A stretch of 64,000 bases of DNA from Cepaea nemoralis. Lineage: Eukaryota; Mollusca; Gastropoda; Stylommatophora; Helicidae. The notes below the pieces were generated by a model, which saw only the letters and a list, made by a program, of their open reading frames with translations, was not told the DNA's origin and searched no databases. The DNA lies in assembly GCA_014155875.1 (NCBI GenBank), contig JACEFZ010025809.1, positions 116,001-180,000 on the forward strand, in the 5' to 3' direction. How positions within the stretch are numbered: position 1 is the first letter of the stretch; every line of letters begins with the position of its first letter. The translations under genes were made by a program, and so were the position numbers. Of the stretch, positions 23,300 through 33,298 are shown in pieces.

Positions 23300-23875
23300 C
23301 ATATACCCACAGCCTCTGTGGCGAAGGAGTTACAGACGTAGTTCGTAATCTCACATACCTCGTTCAAAACACAGCTGCTGTGGATTTGGAAGCAGACCGC
23401 CTTGCGTTGGTTCCCATACAATGGTATGAGTGCCGGTCATTCAGAAAGCAACGGTAAACTAGTGTACGTAAACTTGCTCAGGAATCATAAACAGTGAGGG
23501 ACGTAGAGGTGTTTCCAAGGCACCAGGGCTGGGTTCTATACTGGCCAAGACCTATTGAAGCATCCTCGCCGAGCGTCCTGGGCAACAGGTCCCTTCGGGG
23601 TCCTGGCTGAAGTCAGTAGGATCGTTGATTCTTCCGAAGTCGGAGAGTGTCTGCCTGTACGGCGAGGTACCACCAGTCTGCACACCAATAAGCCAGATAC
23701 TCACGCAAACCTCAGGTCCTGTATGACAACAGGATAATTTCATCCGACATACAGGACTTCGCGCTGGAGTTTACAGCCAGCGAATACAAGCAAGCAATCA
23801 AGCAAGCATAAACAGTGAGAAAATGCTGGAGTTGCCTGCTACGTCCTGTAAAGGATACGTAAACCGTATACCCAA
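23300..23875 (+). mobile_element. SINE-B copy split by element D
   Basis: The left part (23300-23498) has the head CTCTGTGGCGAAGGAGTTAC with B-box-like CGTTCAAAACACAG and the body ATTCAGAAAGCAACGGTAAA. The right part (23807-23875) resumes with AATGCTGGAGTTGCCTGCTA and the tail CGTCCTGTAAAGGATACG. Both parts together parallel the uninterrupted copy at 29765-30003. Confidence 0.85.
23499..23806 (+). mobile_element. Element D, longer copy nested in SINE-B
   Basis: A 308-bp insertion flanked by perfect 13-bp duplications CATAAACAGTGAG (23486-23498 and 23807-23819) and ending in AAGC-type repeats. It shares its 3' two-thirds with 4301-4505 and extends that copy by about 130 bp on the 5' side. No protein-coding frame of note. 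Confidence 0.9.
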
Positions 23876-24029
23876 TACACAATAAGGCTTGAACTCGAGT
23901 CTTGTACTCCTAATGTAGGCAGATAAACAGTTAGTCCTTCCTGAGGACAATTGCCATTCACACTAATTGATAATTTCTTAAAGTCGGCTTGGGGACAATT
24001 GTTACTTCACGCACCCGCACACTCGCCCG

Positions 24030-24033
<4 letters not shown>

Positions 24034-24060
<27 letters not shown>
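24034..24060. repeat. Short (GC)/(CA)n microsatellite
   Basis: GCGCGCGC followed by about 13 CA units. Confidence 0.85.
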
Positions 24061-24064
24061 ATTT

Positions 24065-24610
24065 GATTAGTTGATGTCGGTCAGAAATAATGCTCTAGTG
24101 TTAATTAAAACTGGAGTTTTTAGGTTTACTCGTAGCAGGCAATGATGAGTCTATAATTAGGTAATAGTTACTCGAGATTTGAGTTCTACCTGTAGACAGC
24201 AATGATACTCTAATGTTAGTTAATACTGGAGTTTTGAGTTTTACTTGTAGCCGGAAATGATGCTCTAATATGCTCTACTGTTAGCTAATATTGGAGTTTT
24301 GAGTTTTACTTTAGACAGCAATGATACTCTAAATGTTCGTTAATACTGGAGATTTGAGTTCTACTTTTAGACAGCAATGATGCTCTAATGTTAGTTAATA
24401 CTGGAGATTTGAGTTCTACTTTTAGACAACAATGATGCTCTAATGTTATTTAATGCTAGAGTTGTAAGTTCTACTTTTAGACAGCAATGATGCTCTAATG
24501 TTATTTAATGCTAGAGTTGTAAGTTCTACTTTTAGACAGCAATGATGCTTATTAATGTTAGTTAATACTGGAGTTTTATGTTCTACTTTTAGCGGGCAAT
24601 AATGCTCTAA
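24065..24610. repeat. Minisatellite of about 55 bp
   Basis: Repeated words AATGATGCTCTAATGTTAGT, TAATACTGGAG and GAGTTCTACTTTTAGACAGC, in about nine units. This is a different sequence from the 55-bp field to its left. Confidence 0.85.
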
Positions 24611-24843
24611 ATCCGGAGAAAATTCAGTTAAATTCAACGGGAGATTCAATAATTATCCCGAACTGGAGATCATTCGCATAGTTTTAAGTTGACGCATATA
24701 AGAAACAGGCCTGGAGGTGTCAAACAATCTGCGAGAAAGTTGTGATTGTGTTACACGTACTAACGGCCCGGCAGAAACACGCGTCTTCGTCACCCTTTCA
24801 ACGAACTGGTGCTTCACAATTTTACCATTATTCCCACCCTCAG

Positions 24844-25430
24844 CCCGCTGCCCCCCGGCCCACCGGGGTCCGGTTCAAACCTAGGCTCTATCTCTTCGAA
24901 TTACACAGCCCTGTTGTCGCCTGATATACCAATGTCCCCTAGGGGTCGGCATGCAGATTGTGGGGGTCCCATGTCCCCCCGAGGCCAGCATATTGATTGT
25001 GGGGGTCCCATGTCTCCTCGGAGTAGACACATTGACTGTGCGGGGCCGATGGGCCACGAAAGACTGGATTGTGTGGGACATAATATGGGCCACGATCGAG
25101 GCGACTACGGTCGCCCAATGGATACCCCAGACAGATTGGACCGAGGGCCGATGGGCCCAGAAAGATTAGATTACGTGGATCACGGACTTATGTACATAGC
25201 TCACGATAGATTAGCTGATCTTAGGCCGCATGATAGGTTTGTCCCCCATGACAGACTTGACTACGGCGGCTCCCCAACTTGGTTCCGACTGCGGGGGCCC
25301 GGATAATAACATGAACACAATGGTCAAACTGGGATTGGATATGAGGCACGGGGGTACCGTCATGGCAGAGGACGATCTGAAGGACGACTACAACTTCAGC
25401 GGGTACAGTTTCATCCAGGATCAACACAGG
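24844..25430 (+). CDS. LHX2/9 (apterous-class) N-terminal exon, apparent frame break inside
   Basis: The 3' boundary is strong: CAACACAGG is followed by GTGAGT at 25431. The frame ending YSFIQDQHR is phase 0, exactly what the LIM1 exon needs. The proposed 5' boundary follows a pyrimidine-rich tract ending CCACCCTCAG. From 24844 one frame reads PLPPGPPGSGSNLG and then Pro-Met-Ser-Pro-Arg and Asp-Arg-Leu-Asp repeats as far as 25306. The frame joined to LIM1 is a different one and is open from about 25230. A one-base discrepancy near the CCCC run at 25272-25275 would unite them. Otherwise translation starts at the ATG at 25320, which has A at -3 and G at +4, and the upstream sequence is leader. 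LHX2/9 N-termini are not conserved, so identification rests on splicing compatibility and position. Confidence 0.6.
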
Positions 25431-25440
25431 GTGAGTACTC

Positions 25441-25746
25441 ATCGTCGTCGTCGTCATCATCATCACCATTATCAAACCACGAGCATCACCACCACCATCA
25501 GCATCGTCATTGTCATCACCCTTATCATCATCATTATTATTGCGTCTAGCCTATACAACCACCGGCACAACCGAAATCATCATCATCTTTATTACCGCCA
25601 TCATCAACACCATCATCGTCGTCGTTAATTGTCTGATCTTGATCTCATTTCGATTTGTTTCTTCAATCCTAGATTTTGTCATATTTCTTTATTTTTTGTT
25701 TGTTTGTTTCTTTTTTTTTTTTTTTTAACTTTTTTGTTTTGTTTTG
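25441..25746. repeat. CAT/CGT triplet-rich tract and T-rich tract
   Basis: Starts 10 bases after the exon donor. Mixed CATCAT, CGTCGT and ACCACC triplets to about 25625, then a T-rich stretch with runs at 25710-25727. Confidence 0.8.
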
Positions 25747-25747
25747 T

Positions 25748-26000
25748 TCACTCGATTTAAACTCAAGCGTCATCTACGCTGGACTGATTTTTGCTTGTGA
25801 ACTAGCCTTCCTATTGACCATTGTCCCTCGCCATTAGGCGAACCCACTCCGACTTCTGAGGTACATGTAATTTACGTCCCCAAGTCAAGGATGAGAAGTT
25901 AATATTTTAGTGTAGGCGTAGGGGTTGAACCCGCTACCTCGTCATCAACACACCGGAAGTTTAAGATCGAGCGCTATTATCCATTAGGCTATGCAAACCT
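25748..26000 (-). mobile_element. SINE-A copy
   Basis: Contains the reverse complement of tail (TTTAAACTCAAGCGT), body (CCCTCGCCATTAGGCGAACC, CCCCAAGTCAAGGATGAGAA) and head (GGGGTTGAACCCGCTACCTC). 5' and 3' ends are intact to within a few bases. Confidence 0.85.
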
Positions 26001-26127
26001 CTATATTTCTTCCAGTTATCTTCTACTCTTCGGGTACATTCTACTCATCTGATATCCACATTTTGAAAGCTTTAATTATATACTCATTTTGTTTATTCAC
26101 GTAAATAAACATTGTTTATTCACATAA

Positions 26128-26625
26128 GATGGTGCCAGGTCTTAGTCAGATATGACTGAGCTACCGTATGACAGTAGACGGTACTACCTGCTTTCTGTTA
26201 GCGCCGAACGTTGGGCGGCGCTCACCAAACCCGACACCCCACATTGTGCCAACGGCTTCGGGTGGAGGAGCGCAATTGGGAGGGTACAAGCCTTACCCTA
26301 GTGCGAGGACATGCAATCTAAAGACTAAATGTCATGGCAGGACAGACCAGGCCCTAAACTTTGGTTGGCAACTGGTCTAGGATGGAAGCTCCGTCAAGCG
26401 GACAGGTTAGAGCATTGCTTTGCTGACCCGGCAGCTTGTCTTGTTCCAGACGTATTGGTGTTACCTTTCCTCTGGAGTGAACTAGACAGGCCGAAAGAGG
26501 GATCGCGCTGCATGGGCAACATTTGGTCTATACATTCAGTCCAGGCGTTGTGTTATGAAGAGGCTATAAGTCTATTTTACACACTATCTTCTGCTAAAAC
26601 GGCAAGGTGCCAGTCAGTCAGTCAT
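26128..26625 (+). repeat. Dispersed repeat family F, copy 2
   Basis: Matches 16040-16500 along most of its length, and its 3' part matches 61860-62190 (TTGTTCCAGACGTATTGG, CCTTTCCTCTGGAGTGAAC). Confidence 0.8.
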
Positions 26626-26629
26626 TAAC

Positions 26630-27470
26630 ATAAGCCGACACTGTGCGGAAGAGGCAACGAACGCGATTCGCTCCCCGCATACTTCATTTGAATCAACCGC
26701 AGGCAATATGGAACCAAACCGCTTTGTGTTAATTTTTAACAATGGAATGAACGTCGGTCGATCAGAAATAGTGTATTAGTGAGTTTTACCAACTACAAGC
26801 TTTAATAAATCTTTATATTTATCAAGGAATCAATTATGATAATGTGCAAACCTGTATTTATTGCTGCAACTATTATTATATAAGTTTGCTACAAAGATTG
26901 TGTTACGGGAAAAGAAGGACGCTGGCATATATCGGATCATAATTCTTAGGCTGGGAACAGAACATAAAGCCGGAAAAAAAACGTTTGTATCACTAATGTA
27001 ATATATTCAACGTTTGAATCACTAATGTAATATATTAAAAACATCGTTATCCCGTAGTGAGTTTGAACAATGAAGACACAAACAATAGATTGCATGATTT
27101 ATATTGCCCTTCATATTTATATTCCCGGGTTAAATCCCTCGGTACTGGTGTGGATTGTTTTCTGTCTGGGGAAAAAGAAAACTCTAACCTGCACAGTTAG
27201 GGGCGAATGCACTATCCAGGCGGCCTTAATTCCTCAGGATCAAGACACCCCACCCTCACGCCTGTCCTATATCGCAAGGTACTTACGACAGGCAGTAGAT
27301 GATAGATGACAGTCGTCAGGTACATACTGCAAAAATCACACAACATAAACTAAAGCAATAAGATAAATCCTTCAAGCTGAAATATACAACACACAGGTTC
27401 ACACAGCTATTTATATTGACTATTACCAACAATGGTGACACAGTGAAAGACATAAAAACGACAAATTGCT
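26630..27470. other. No gene recognised
   Basis: Mostly A/T-rich unique sequence with one small duplication (AACGTTTGAATCACTAATGT near 26983-27035). The short frame at 27070-27309 has no recognisable domain. Confidence 0.35.
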
Positions 27471-27473
27471 TTT

Positions 27474-27985
27474 CAAAAACTAAAACAAGTGAACAAATTG
27501 TGGCGTGGGACACATAGACCTACAGAAATTAATGTTTAAGAGCATGTATCTTTCCCATTGCAACATACGCCTGCGAGACCTGGACACTTATTAAACAGGC
27601 TGAACAGAGCATACATGATTTTGAATATAAATGTTATAGGCGAGTTCTGAGAATATCTTGGATACAGAAAAAAATAATTGCATCCACACGACAAGATCTA
27701 ATTATTGAAGAAGATTGGACTACTAAAGACAATAAAACAATGAAAATTGAAATATTTTGGTCACTTGAAACGTCACTGAAAGTTTGGAGAGAACAATAAT
27801 TGAGAGGTACATGCCAGGGAAGAGAGGAAGAGGAAGGACCAAAGAGAAGATGGGTGCAGGATGTGGCAGATGATCTCCAGATGGGTGTATCGGACGCAGG
27901 GACATCTTGCTTATGATCGAGAGGCTTTCCGGAAGGTTGTTATGAGAGCGAGGTTCTGCAAAGAACATGCTACCGAGTGAATGAA
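27474..27985 (+). pseudogene. LINE-I fragment, copy 2
   Basis: Aligns by eye with 5763-6350 and 58275-58800: AAATTGTGGCGTGGG, GAGACCTGGACACTTATTAA, AAATATTTTGGTCACTTGAA, GATGATCTCCAGATGGGTGT. Frames are shifted. It ends in a GAATGAATGAAT tail. Confidence 0.8.
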
Positions 27986-28013
27986 TGAATCTGAATTGTC
28001 AATTACGGTAATG

Positions 28014-28246
28014 TGCCGCCCTCCCTGGTCGAGGGGCTTTCTCCGTAACCCCGAATACTCTCGTGGTTGACGTGAGCGCACGAGAATTGGAAGCGGTTCG
28101 AGTTATGAGAGTATTGAGCCGGCTGCTCAGAAAGTCGTGGCGTGCTGATGAGCGTAATCTAGCCTAAGAATCAACAAACATCTGTAAGATGCTGATGTTG
28201 ACCTCAATATCCTGAAACAGGATGGAAACGCGGGGAAAAAACAAAA
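28014..28246 (+). mobile_element. SINE-B copy with clear A and B boxes
   Basis: The head has A-box CCTGGTCGAGGGGC and B-box GGTTCGAGTT. The body has GCTCAGAAAGTCGTGGC and GAGCGTAATCTAGCC. The tail ATCCTGAAACAGGATGG ends in an A-run. This is the clearest evidence in the window that SINE-B is tRNA-derived. Confidence 0.85.
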
Positions 28247-28330
28247 CAAAATTACGGTAACGTTAAACAAGCTTCAATAGAACACAACCACAAGTGAAAA
28301 ATTAACGTTGCGGCTAAAACCTTTATCAGC

Positions 28331-28348
28331 GAGCGCGCGCGCGCGCGT

Positions 28349-28393
<45 letters not shown>

Positions 28394-28432
28394 CGAACAC
28401 ACACACACACACCAAAAAAAAAAAAAAAACTA
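28331..28432. repeat. (GC)n/(CA)n microsatellite
   Basis: GCGCGC followed by about 20 CA units, an interruption, more CA and an A17 run. Confidence 0.95.
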
Positions 28433-28682
28433 ATCATGCACGTATACATCTACATTAAAAAACTACATGAAAATATATGTGAAAGTTACTCATCTGTCTT
28501 GATGAGCTGCCTTGTTATAGCCTCGGCATGTGTGTAGCCTGGAAACTAGGGCAAATTCCTTGGATAAATAAAAAAGAGAAGACAAATAAGATGGTTGTAG
28601 AATAGTTCGATATAAATAAGTAAACTGATAAAAGAAAGAAAGATGAGAGCAGCGAGGTAATTTGGACACCCCAACCGAAGTA

Positions 28683-28955
28683 TAGGGTGTATTTTTAATG
28701 ACTGTGCAGTCGCTTAGAAAGCAATGGCAAACTACTGAGCGTAATCTTGCCTAGTACATCAACAGCAGCTGAAAATAAAATGCTGATGTTGACTGCAATG
28801 TCCTGTAACGGATTTGGAAAAAAAAATGTTTGAAAATATTGCCGGTCCAAGTTTTGTATTTACCTATTATGTCGCATGAACTTTACAGAGGGTGAATACA
28901 AAACTTGGTACGGCTATATTTGCAAACACTGCACAGTCATTACAAATACACCCTA
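28683..28955. mobile_element. Fold-back MITE, copy 1, carrying a SINE-B insertion
   Basis: Left arm AGGGTGTATTTTTAATGACT and right arm ending AGTCATTACAAATACACCCT are inverted repeats of about 65 bp each, as in the copy at 31696-31851 but in opposite orientation. The left arm is interrupted between GACTGTGCAG and TGTTTGAAAAT by a 5'-truncated SINE-B fragment (28711-28826). Confidence 0.85.
28711..28826 (+). mobile_element. SINE-B fragment inside the MITE
   Basis: Contains GCTTAGAAAGCAATGGCAAA, CTACTGAGCGTAATCTTGCC, ATGCTGATGTTGAC and TGTCCTGTAACGGAT ending in A9. The head is missing, so it is a 5'-truncated insertion. Confidence 0.85.
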
Positions 28956-29144
28956 TGCCTTTCTACTGAAAACTATACAAGTAAAGTACCCAGTTTACAC
29001 ACGTTAGGACGTGTCGGCCAAATGATTCTAGACTCATATTCTATTGACGACACGGCACGCGAGGGGTCAAGTGGTCAATATTACACCGATCAACTTTACT
29101 TCCCACGACAGTCTCTGGTACTTTTTTAGTCTGGTCAATCAATT

Positions 29145-29440
29145 CATCGCGACACCTGGGAGACTGCTGCCAAAGAGCGAAATCCGTGGCGTACATCATT
29201 ACATAAGGGTGTAGTTACTTGTGAAGCAAACAGGACTGCAAGAGCTGTGAAAAAAGAAAAGAAAAAAAGGCTGGGCAGAAAAACCACTGCAGGAGATCCT
29301 CCTCCTGGAACGTCAAGCATCTTTGCCCACATTGCCAAAGAACATTTCGAGCCAAAATAGACCTTACCAGCCATCTTAGAACCCACGGCTCCATACTTTG
29401 AACCCCACTGGATGAAGTGAATGGTCATCATCATTCTTGA
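29145..29440 (+). pseudogene. LINE-IV 3' end with C2H2 zinc-finger tail
   Basis: In one frame the segment near 29315-29390 reads CPHCQRTFRAKIDLTSHLRT followed by H, a C2H2-type finger (Cys-X2-Cys...His-X3/4-His). Upstream, in other frames, it gives a basic CEANRTARAVKKEKKK-like stretch. This combination is characteristic of the C-terminus of some invertebrate non-LTR retrotransposons. The frames are broken and the element is 5'-truncated. Confidence 0.65.
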
Positions 29441-29764
29441 TGGACAAACAACAACAGTCTGGTCAACTCGGGAGCTAAAGTCAATGAGTAAATATCCTCA
29501 CATTGGGGATTCAAACACGTAACCTCCGGGCTAGCCACTGCCCTACCGCGGGTCCCGTATCAAGAATACACTGATGGTTATCTGAACCGAGCTGAACTGA
29601 GAGTAAGCACCCGACTCACAATTTAGAGATGAAGAAAGGAAAGGGATATAACATCACTGGCCAGGGTTAGTATTAACAAATAGATTTGAACCCAAAACTT
29701 TCCTAGACGAACGCTATACTTTCACCAATATGTTCTAATGACCACATAAACATAGTGCTTTTAA
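29441..29764. other. Unique sequence with a possible decayed tRNA-like repeat
   Basis: Near 29500-29560 the minus strand reads ...GGTAGGGCAGTGGCTAG...GTTTGAATCCCC, a weak A-box/B-box pair. Nothing else was seen. Confidence 0.3.
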
Positions 29765-30003
29765 GACTGCCAGCTCCGTGGCGAAGGGGTCATAAGTGCA
29801 ATTCGTAATCCCGAATACCGCGTTCTAAACACGGCTGCGGGAGATTTGGAAGCAGACCGTCATGCGATAGTTTCCGTACAATGGTATGAGTGTCGCTCGT
29901 TCAGAAAGCAATGGCAAATTACTGAACGTAAACTTGTCCAGGAATCACAACCAGCCAAAAAATTCTGGGGTTAACTGCAACGTCCTGTAAAGGATATGCA
30001 ACT
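29765..30003 (+). mobile_element. SINE-B copy, uninterrupted
   Basis: Head CCGTGGCGAAGGGGTCATAA, B-box-like CGTTCTAAACACGG, body GTTCAGAAAGCAATGGCAAA, tail AACGTCCTGTAAAGGATATG. Serves as the reference for the split copy at 23300-23875. Confidence 0.85.
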
Positions 30004-30245
30004 AACTTGTTCGTGTTCATACTTCGTGTGTGTCCTCCATTCCTAGCCGCGGTGTAGTTACTACCCGGGGAATGTCCAGTCCGCTGCACGTGCTAGGCCT
30101 GCCGGTCAAAATCTGGTGTCTGCAGACGGACAGTTATTGCCGGACAGGTCTGTGGCGCGTTTATGACCCCGCGTGATAGATCAGGTCAGGGCTGGCCTCC
30201 GACCAACCAGAGTATGTCTTATCTATGATCCTTGACAATTAATGC
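30004..30245. other. GC-rich unique block in LHX intron, no gene seen
   Basis: Non-repetitive and GC-rich relative to its surroundings. It could be conserved intronic sequence or an unrecognised element. No coding potential is evident. Confidence 0.3.
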
Positions 30246-30269
30246 GCGTGCCTTTGTGCGCGAGCAGGC

Positions 30270-31600
30270 AATGTGTGGATCGGGGTATCTCTCTGTCTGT
30301 TTTCATGTTTATTTTCACAAACCGGAGTGGATTTCGCGTTAGAAATGTTATATGTTTTGTTGCTATTATGTTTGTCCGTTGGATTAGGCAATGTTTGTCC
30401 GTTAGAGTGCTCATCAGAAATGTTGTACGGATTATCGATATAGTTTGTTCATTGGATTGCTCATGAAAATGCTGTATGAAATGTTGATGTTATATTTGTC
30501 CAGTGGATTGTTTAACATAAATGTTGTATGTTTTTGTTGCTGTGATGTTTCTCTGTTGGACTGGTTATCTGTTTTGTTGCTGTTATAATTTCCTGTTGAA
30601 TTAAAAAATGTTTTGCATATCCTTTACAGGACATCGCTGTCAACATCAGCATCTTTCAGCTGATTGTTGATTTCTTGGCAAGATTACGCTCAGTAGTTTG
30701 CCATTGCTTTCTAAGCGGCCGGCTCACGTACCCCGTAAGTTACCGACGCGATTCCAACCACTGCTGATTCTCACCGTCGTCACATTACTTACGAGAGTAT
30801 ACGAGATTACGGAGAAAAGTCGCTAACCTCTAGACCAGGAAGCCAGCTCATGTTGGATTGCTCATCATATATGTTGTTTGTTGTTATATTTCTCCACCAG
30901 ATCGGTTATCGATTTTGTTGTATTATGCTGGTACGTTAGATTGCTCATCAGAAATGTAAGGATTGTCACTATAAACTTTGTTCACGGGATTGCTCATCCG
31001 AAACGGTGTATGATTTTTGCTTACGTTGTCTTCGTCCGTTAAATTTCTGGTTGGAAATATTGCTGCTGTTATGTTAGTCCGCTGGACTGCTCATGAAAAT
31101 GTTTGTATGAATTGTTGCTGTTATGTTTGTCCGTTGGATTATATAACAGAAATGTTGTATGTGTTTGCTACTTTTAGGTTTGTCCATTCAACTCCTTATC
31201 GGTATTGCTGCTGCTATGTTTTCCTGTTGGATTGCTCAACAGAAATGGTGTATGTTTTTGTTGTCATGTTTCTCCGCCGGATCGGTTATCAATTATGTTG
31301 CTAGTATGTCTGTCCGTTAAATTGGTTATTAGTTTCATGATGTTATGTTCATCCACTGGATAGGTTATTGATATTTGTTTTTGCTGATATATTTATCCCT
31401 TGGGCGGTTATTGGTTTCATTGATGTTATATGTATCATTTGGACGGTTATCGGTTTTGTTGTTGTTATATTGGCCCGTTGGGTCGGTTATCGCATCTGTT
31501 ACTGTTATGTTTGTCTGCTAGATTGTTCGCCAAAAATGCTGTATGTTTTTGTTAATGTTGTGTTTGGCCGTTGGCTTTGCTATCGGATAACAAAAGCCCA
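30270..31600. repeat. Degenerate minisatellite, about 55-bp units
   Basis: Recurrent words TTGTTGCTGTTATGTTTGTC, GTTGGATTGCTCATCAGAAA and TGTTGTATGTTTTTG. Units are highly diverged. A SINE-B (30612-30850) is inserted within it. Confidence 0.75.
30612..30850 (-). mobile_element. SINE-B copy inside a minisatellite
   Basis: The reverse complement contains head GGTCTAGAGGTTAGCGAC and body GCTTAGAAAGCAATGGCAAA, with the tail appearing as TTTGCATATCCTTTACAGGA in the printed strand. Near full length. Confidence 0.85.
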
Positions 31601-31695
31601 CATTATGGCACACGACACACGACCCTAATCGCCCAGTATCCCCCAAGATATGCCAAACCATATGGAGGCCAACCGTTTCACAAGAGCTAGACATA

Positions 31696-31851
31696 TAGGG
31701 TGCATTTTTAATGACTGTGCAGTGTTTGAAAATATTGCCAGTTCAAGTTTTGTATTCACCCTCTGTAAAGTTCATGCAACATAATAGGTAAATACACAAC
31801 TTGGACCGGCAATATTTTCAAACACTGCACAGTCATTAACAACACACCCTG
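31696..31851. mobile_element. Fold-back MITE, copy 2
   Basis: A 156-bp palindromic element. Each half starts (T/C)AGGGTG and contains TTAATGACTGTGCAGTGTTT and GAAAATATTGCC, around a central asymmetric spacer CTCTGTAAAGTTCATGCAAC. It is flanked by TA on both sides (31694-31695 and 31852-31853), consistent with Tc1/mariner-type mobilisation. Non-coding. Confidence 0.9.
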
Positions 31852-31904
31852 TATTTTTAACACGTGAACGCAATCCACGTATAGCACTAGTACCAGCTTG
31901 TAAT

Positions 31905-32970
31905 GTATGCTCCGGTGTTGTCTCATTGCATGCTATATCACAACATAGGACACGGGGAAGACTCTGGTAGCAGTGAAGGTGTGTCTCATTGCATGCTGTA
32001 TCACAACATAGCCGGTCTCCTTCGCGAAGGCGTTATTGACTTTCTCCGTAATCCCGTATATCCACGCAGGGTAACGCAGCTGCGCGATATTCGGTAGCGG
32101 ATCGCGTCGCTTTGGTTACTTACGGGGGTATGTGAGCCGGTCGCTCAGAAAGCAATGGCAAACTACTGAGCGTAATTTTGTCAAGAAATCAACAACAGCA
32201 GTAAAATGCTGGTGTTGACAGCGAGGTCTGTAAATAGGATATGCGAAAAAGAAAGAAAAAAAACATCACAACATAGGATACAGGGAAGACACTTGAGACA
32301 GTGGAGCTGTGACTTATTACATGCTGTATCACAACATAGGACACGGGGAAGACACTGGAGCTGTGTCTTATTGCATGGTGTATCACAACATAAGATACGG
32401 GGAAGACACTAGTGGCAATGGAGCTGTGTCTTATTGCATGCTGTATCACAACATAAGACACTGGAGCTGTGTCTTATTGCATGCTGTATCACAACATAGG
32501 ACACAGGGAAGACACTTGAGACAGTGGAGCTGTGACTTATTACATGCTGTATCACAACATAGGACATGGGGAAGACACTGGAGCTGTGTCTTATTGCATG
32601 GTGTATCACAACATAAGATACGGGGAAGACACTAGTGGCAATGGAGCTGTGTCTTATTGCATGCTGTATCACAACATAAGACACTGGAGCTGTGTCTTAT
32701 TGCATGCTGTATCACAACATAGGACACTGGGAAGACACTGGAGGCAGTGGAGCTGTGTCTTATTGCATGCTGTATCACAACATAGGACCCCCGCGGAAGA
32801 CATTGGAGCTGTGTCTTATTGCATTCTGTATCACAACAAAGGACGCGGAGAAGACACTAGAGGCAGTGGAGCTGTGTCTCATTACACGCTGTATCACAAC
32901 ATAATACACGGGGGAATACACTAGAGTCAGTGGAGCTGTATCTCATTGCATGCTGTATCACAAAATGTGT
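31905..32970. repeat. 63-bp-type minisatellite with higher-order duplication
   Basis: Units contain GTGTCTTATTGCATGCTGTA, TCACAACATAGGACACGGGG and AAGACACTGG. A block starting at 32281 recurs at 32504 (offset 223 bp) with nearly the same order of unit variants. The array is interrupted by a SINE-B at 32012-32264. Confidence 0.9.
32012..32264 (+). mobile_element. SINE-B with perfect 12-bp target-site duplication
   Basis: Flanked by ATCACAACATAG at 32000-32011 and 32265-32276, which is the minisatellite unit itself. The head reads CCGGTCTCCTTCGCGAAGGC, the body GCTCAGAAAGCAATGGCAAA, and the tail is A-rich. Since the flanks are tandem-repeat units, the duplication could be trivial, but the phase is exact. 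Confidence 0.85.
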
Positions 32971-33019
32971 GTTGTTGTTGTTGTTGTTGTTGTTTAGTTT
33001 GTTGTTGTTGTTTTGTTGA
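32968..33019. repeat. (GTT)n microsatellite
   Basis: GTT repeats with two interruptions. They lie at the 3' end of the adjacent minus-strand SINE-A, consistent with a former tail. Confidence 0.85.
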
Positions 33020-33298
33020 TGCGTTCGCTCACTTTGAACTCAATCGTAGTCGACAGACGCGCTGCTGTTTCTAGTGTGCGGAACTCATTGTTAAGTGTGG
33101 ATTAGCTTTCTCTATCATCAGTGTCCCTTACCGTCAGGCGAACCACTCCGAATTCAGAGGTACGTATAATGTTCATTCCGAAGTCAAGGACGAGAAGTCA
33201 ACATTTTAGTCCAACTGACCGTTGTAGGGGTTGAACCCGCTATCTAGGCATCAACATACCGGGTATTTAATAACGAGCGCTATTATCCATTCGACCCA
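33020..33298 (-). mobile_element. SINE-A copy
   Basis: Minus-strand tail (TTCGCTCACTTTGAACTCAA as printed), body (TTACCGTCAGGCGAACCACT, AAGTCAAGGACGAGAAGTCA) and head (GGGGTTGAACCCGCTATCTA). Nearly full length. Confidence 0.85.
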
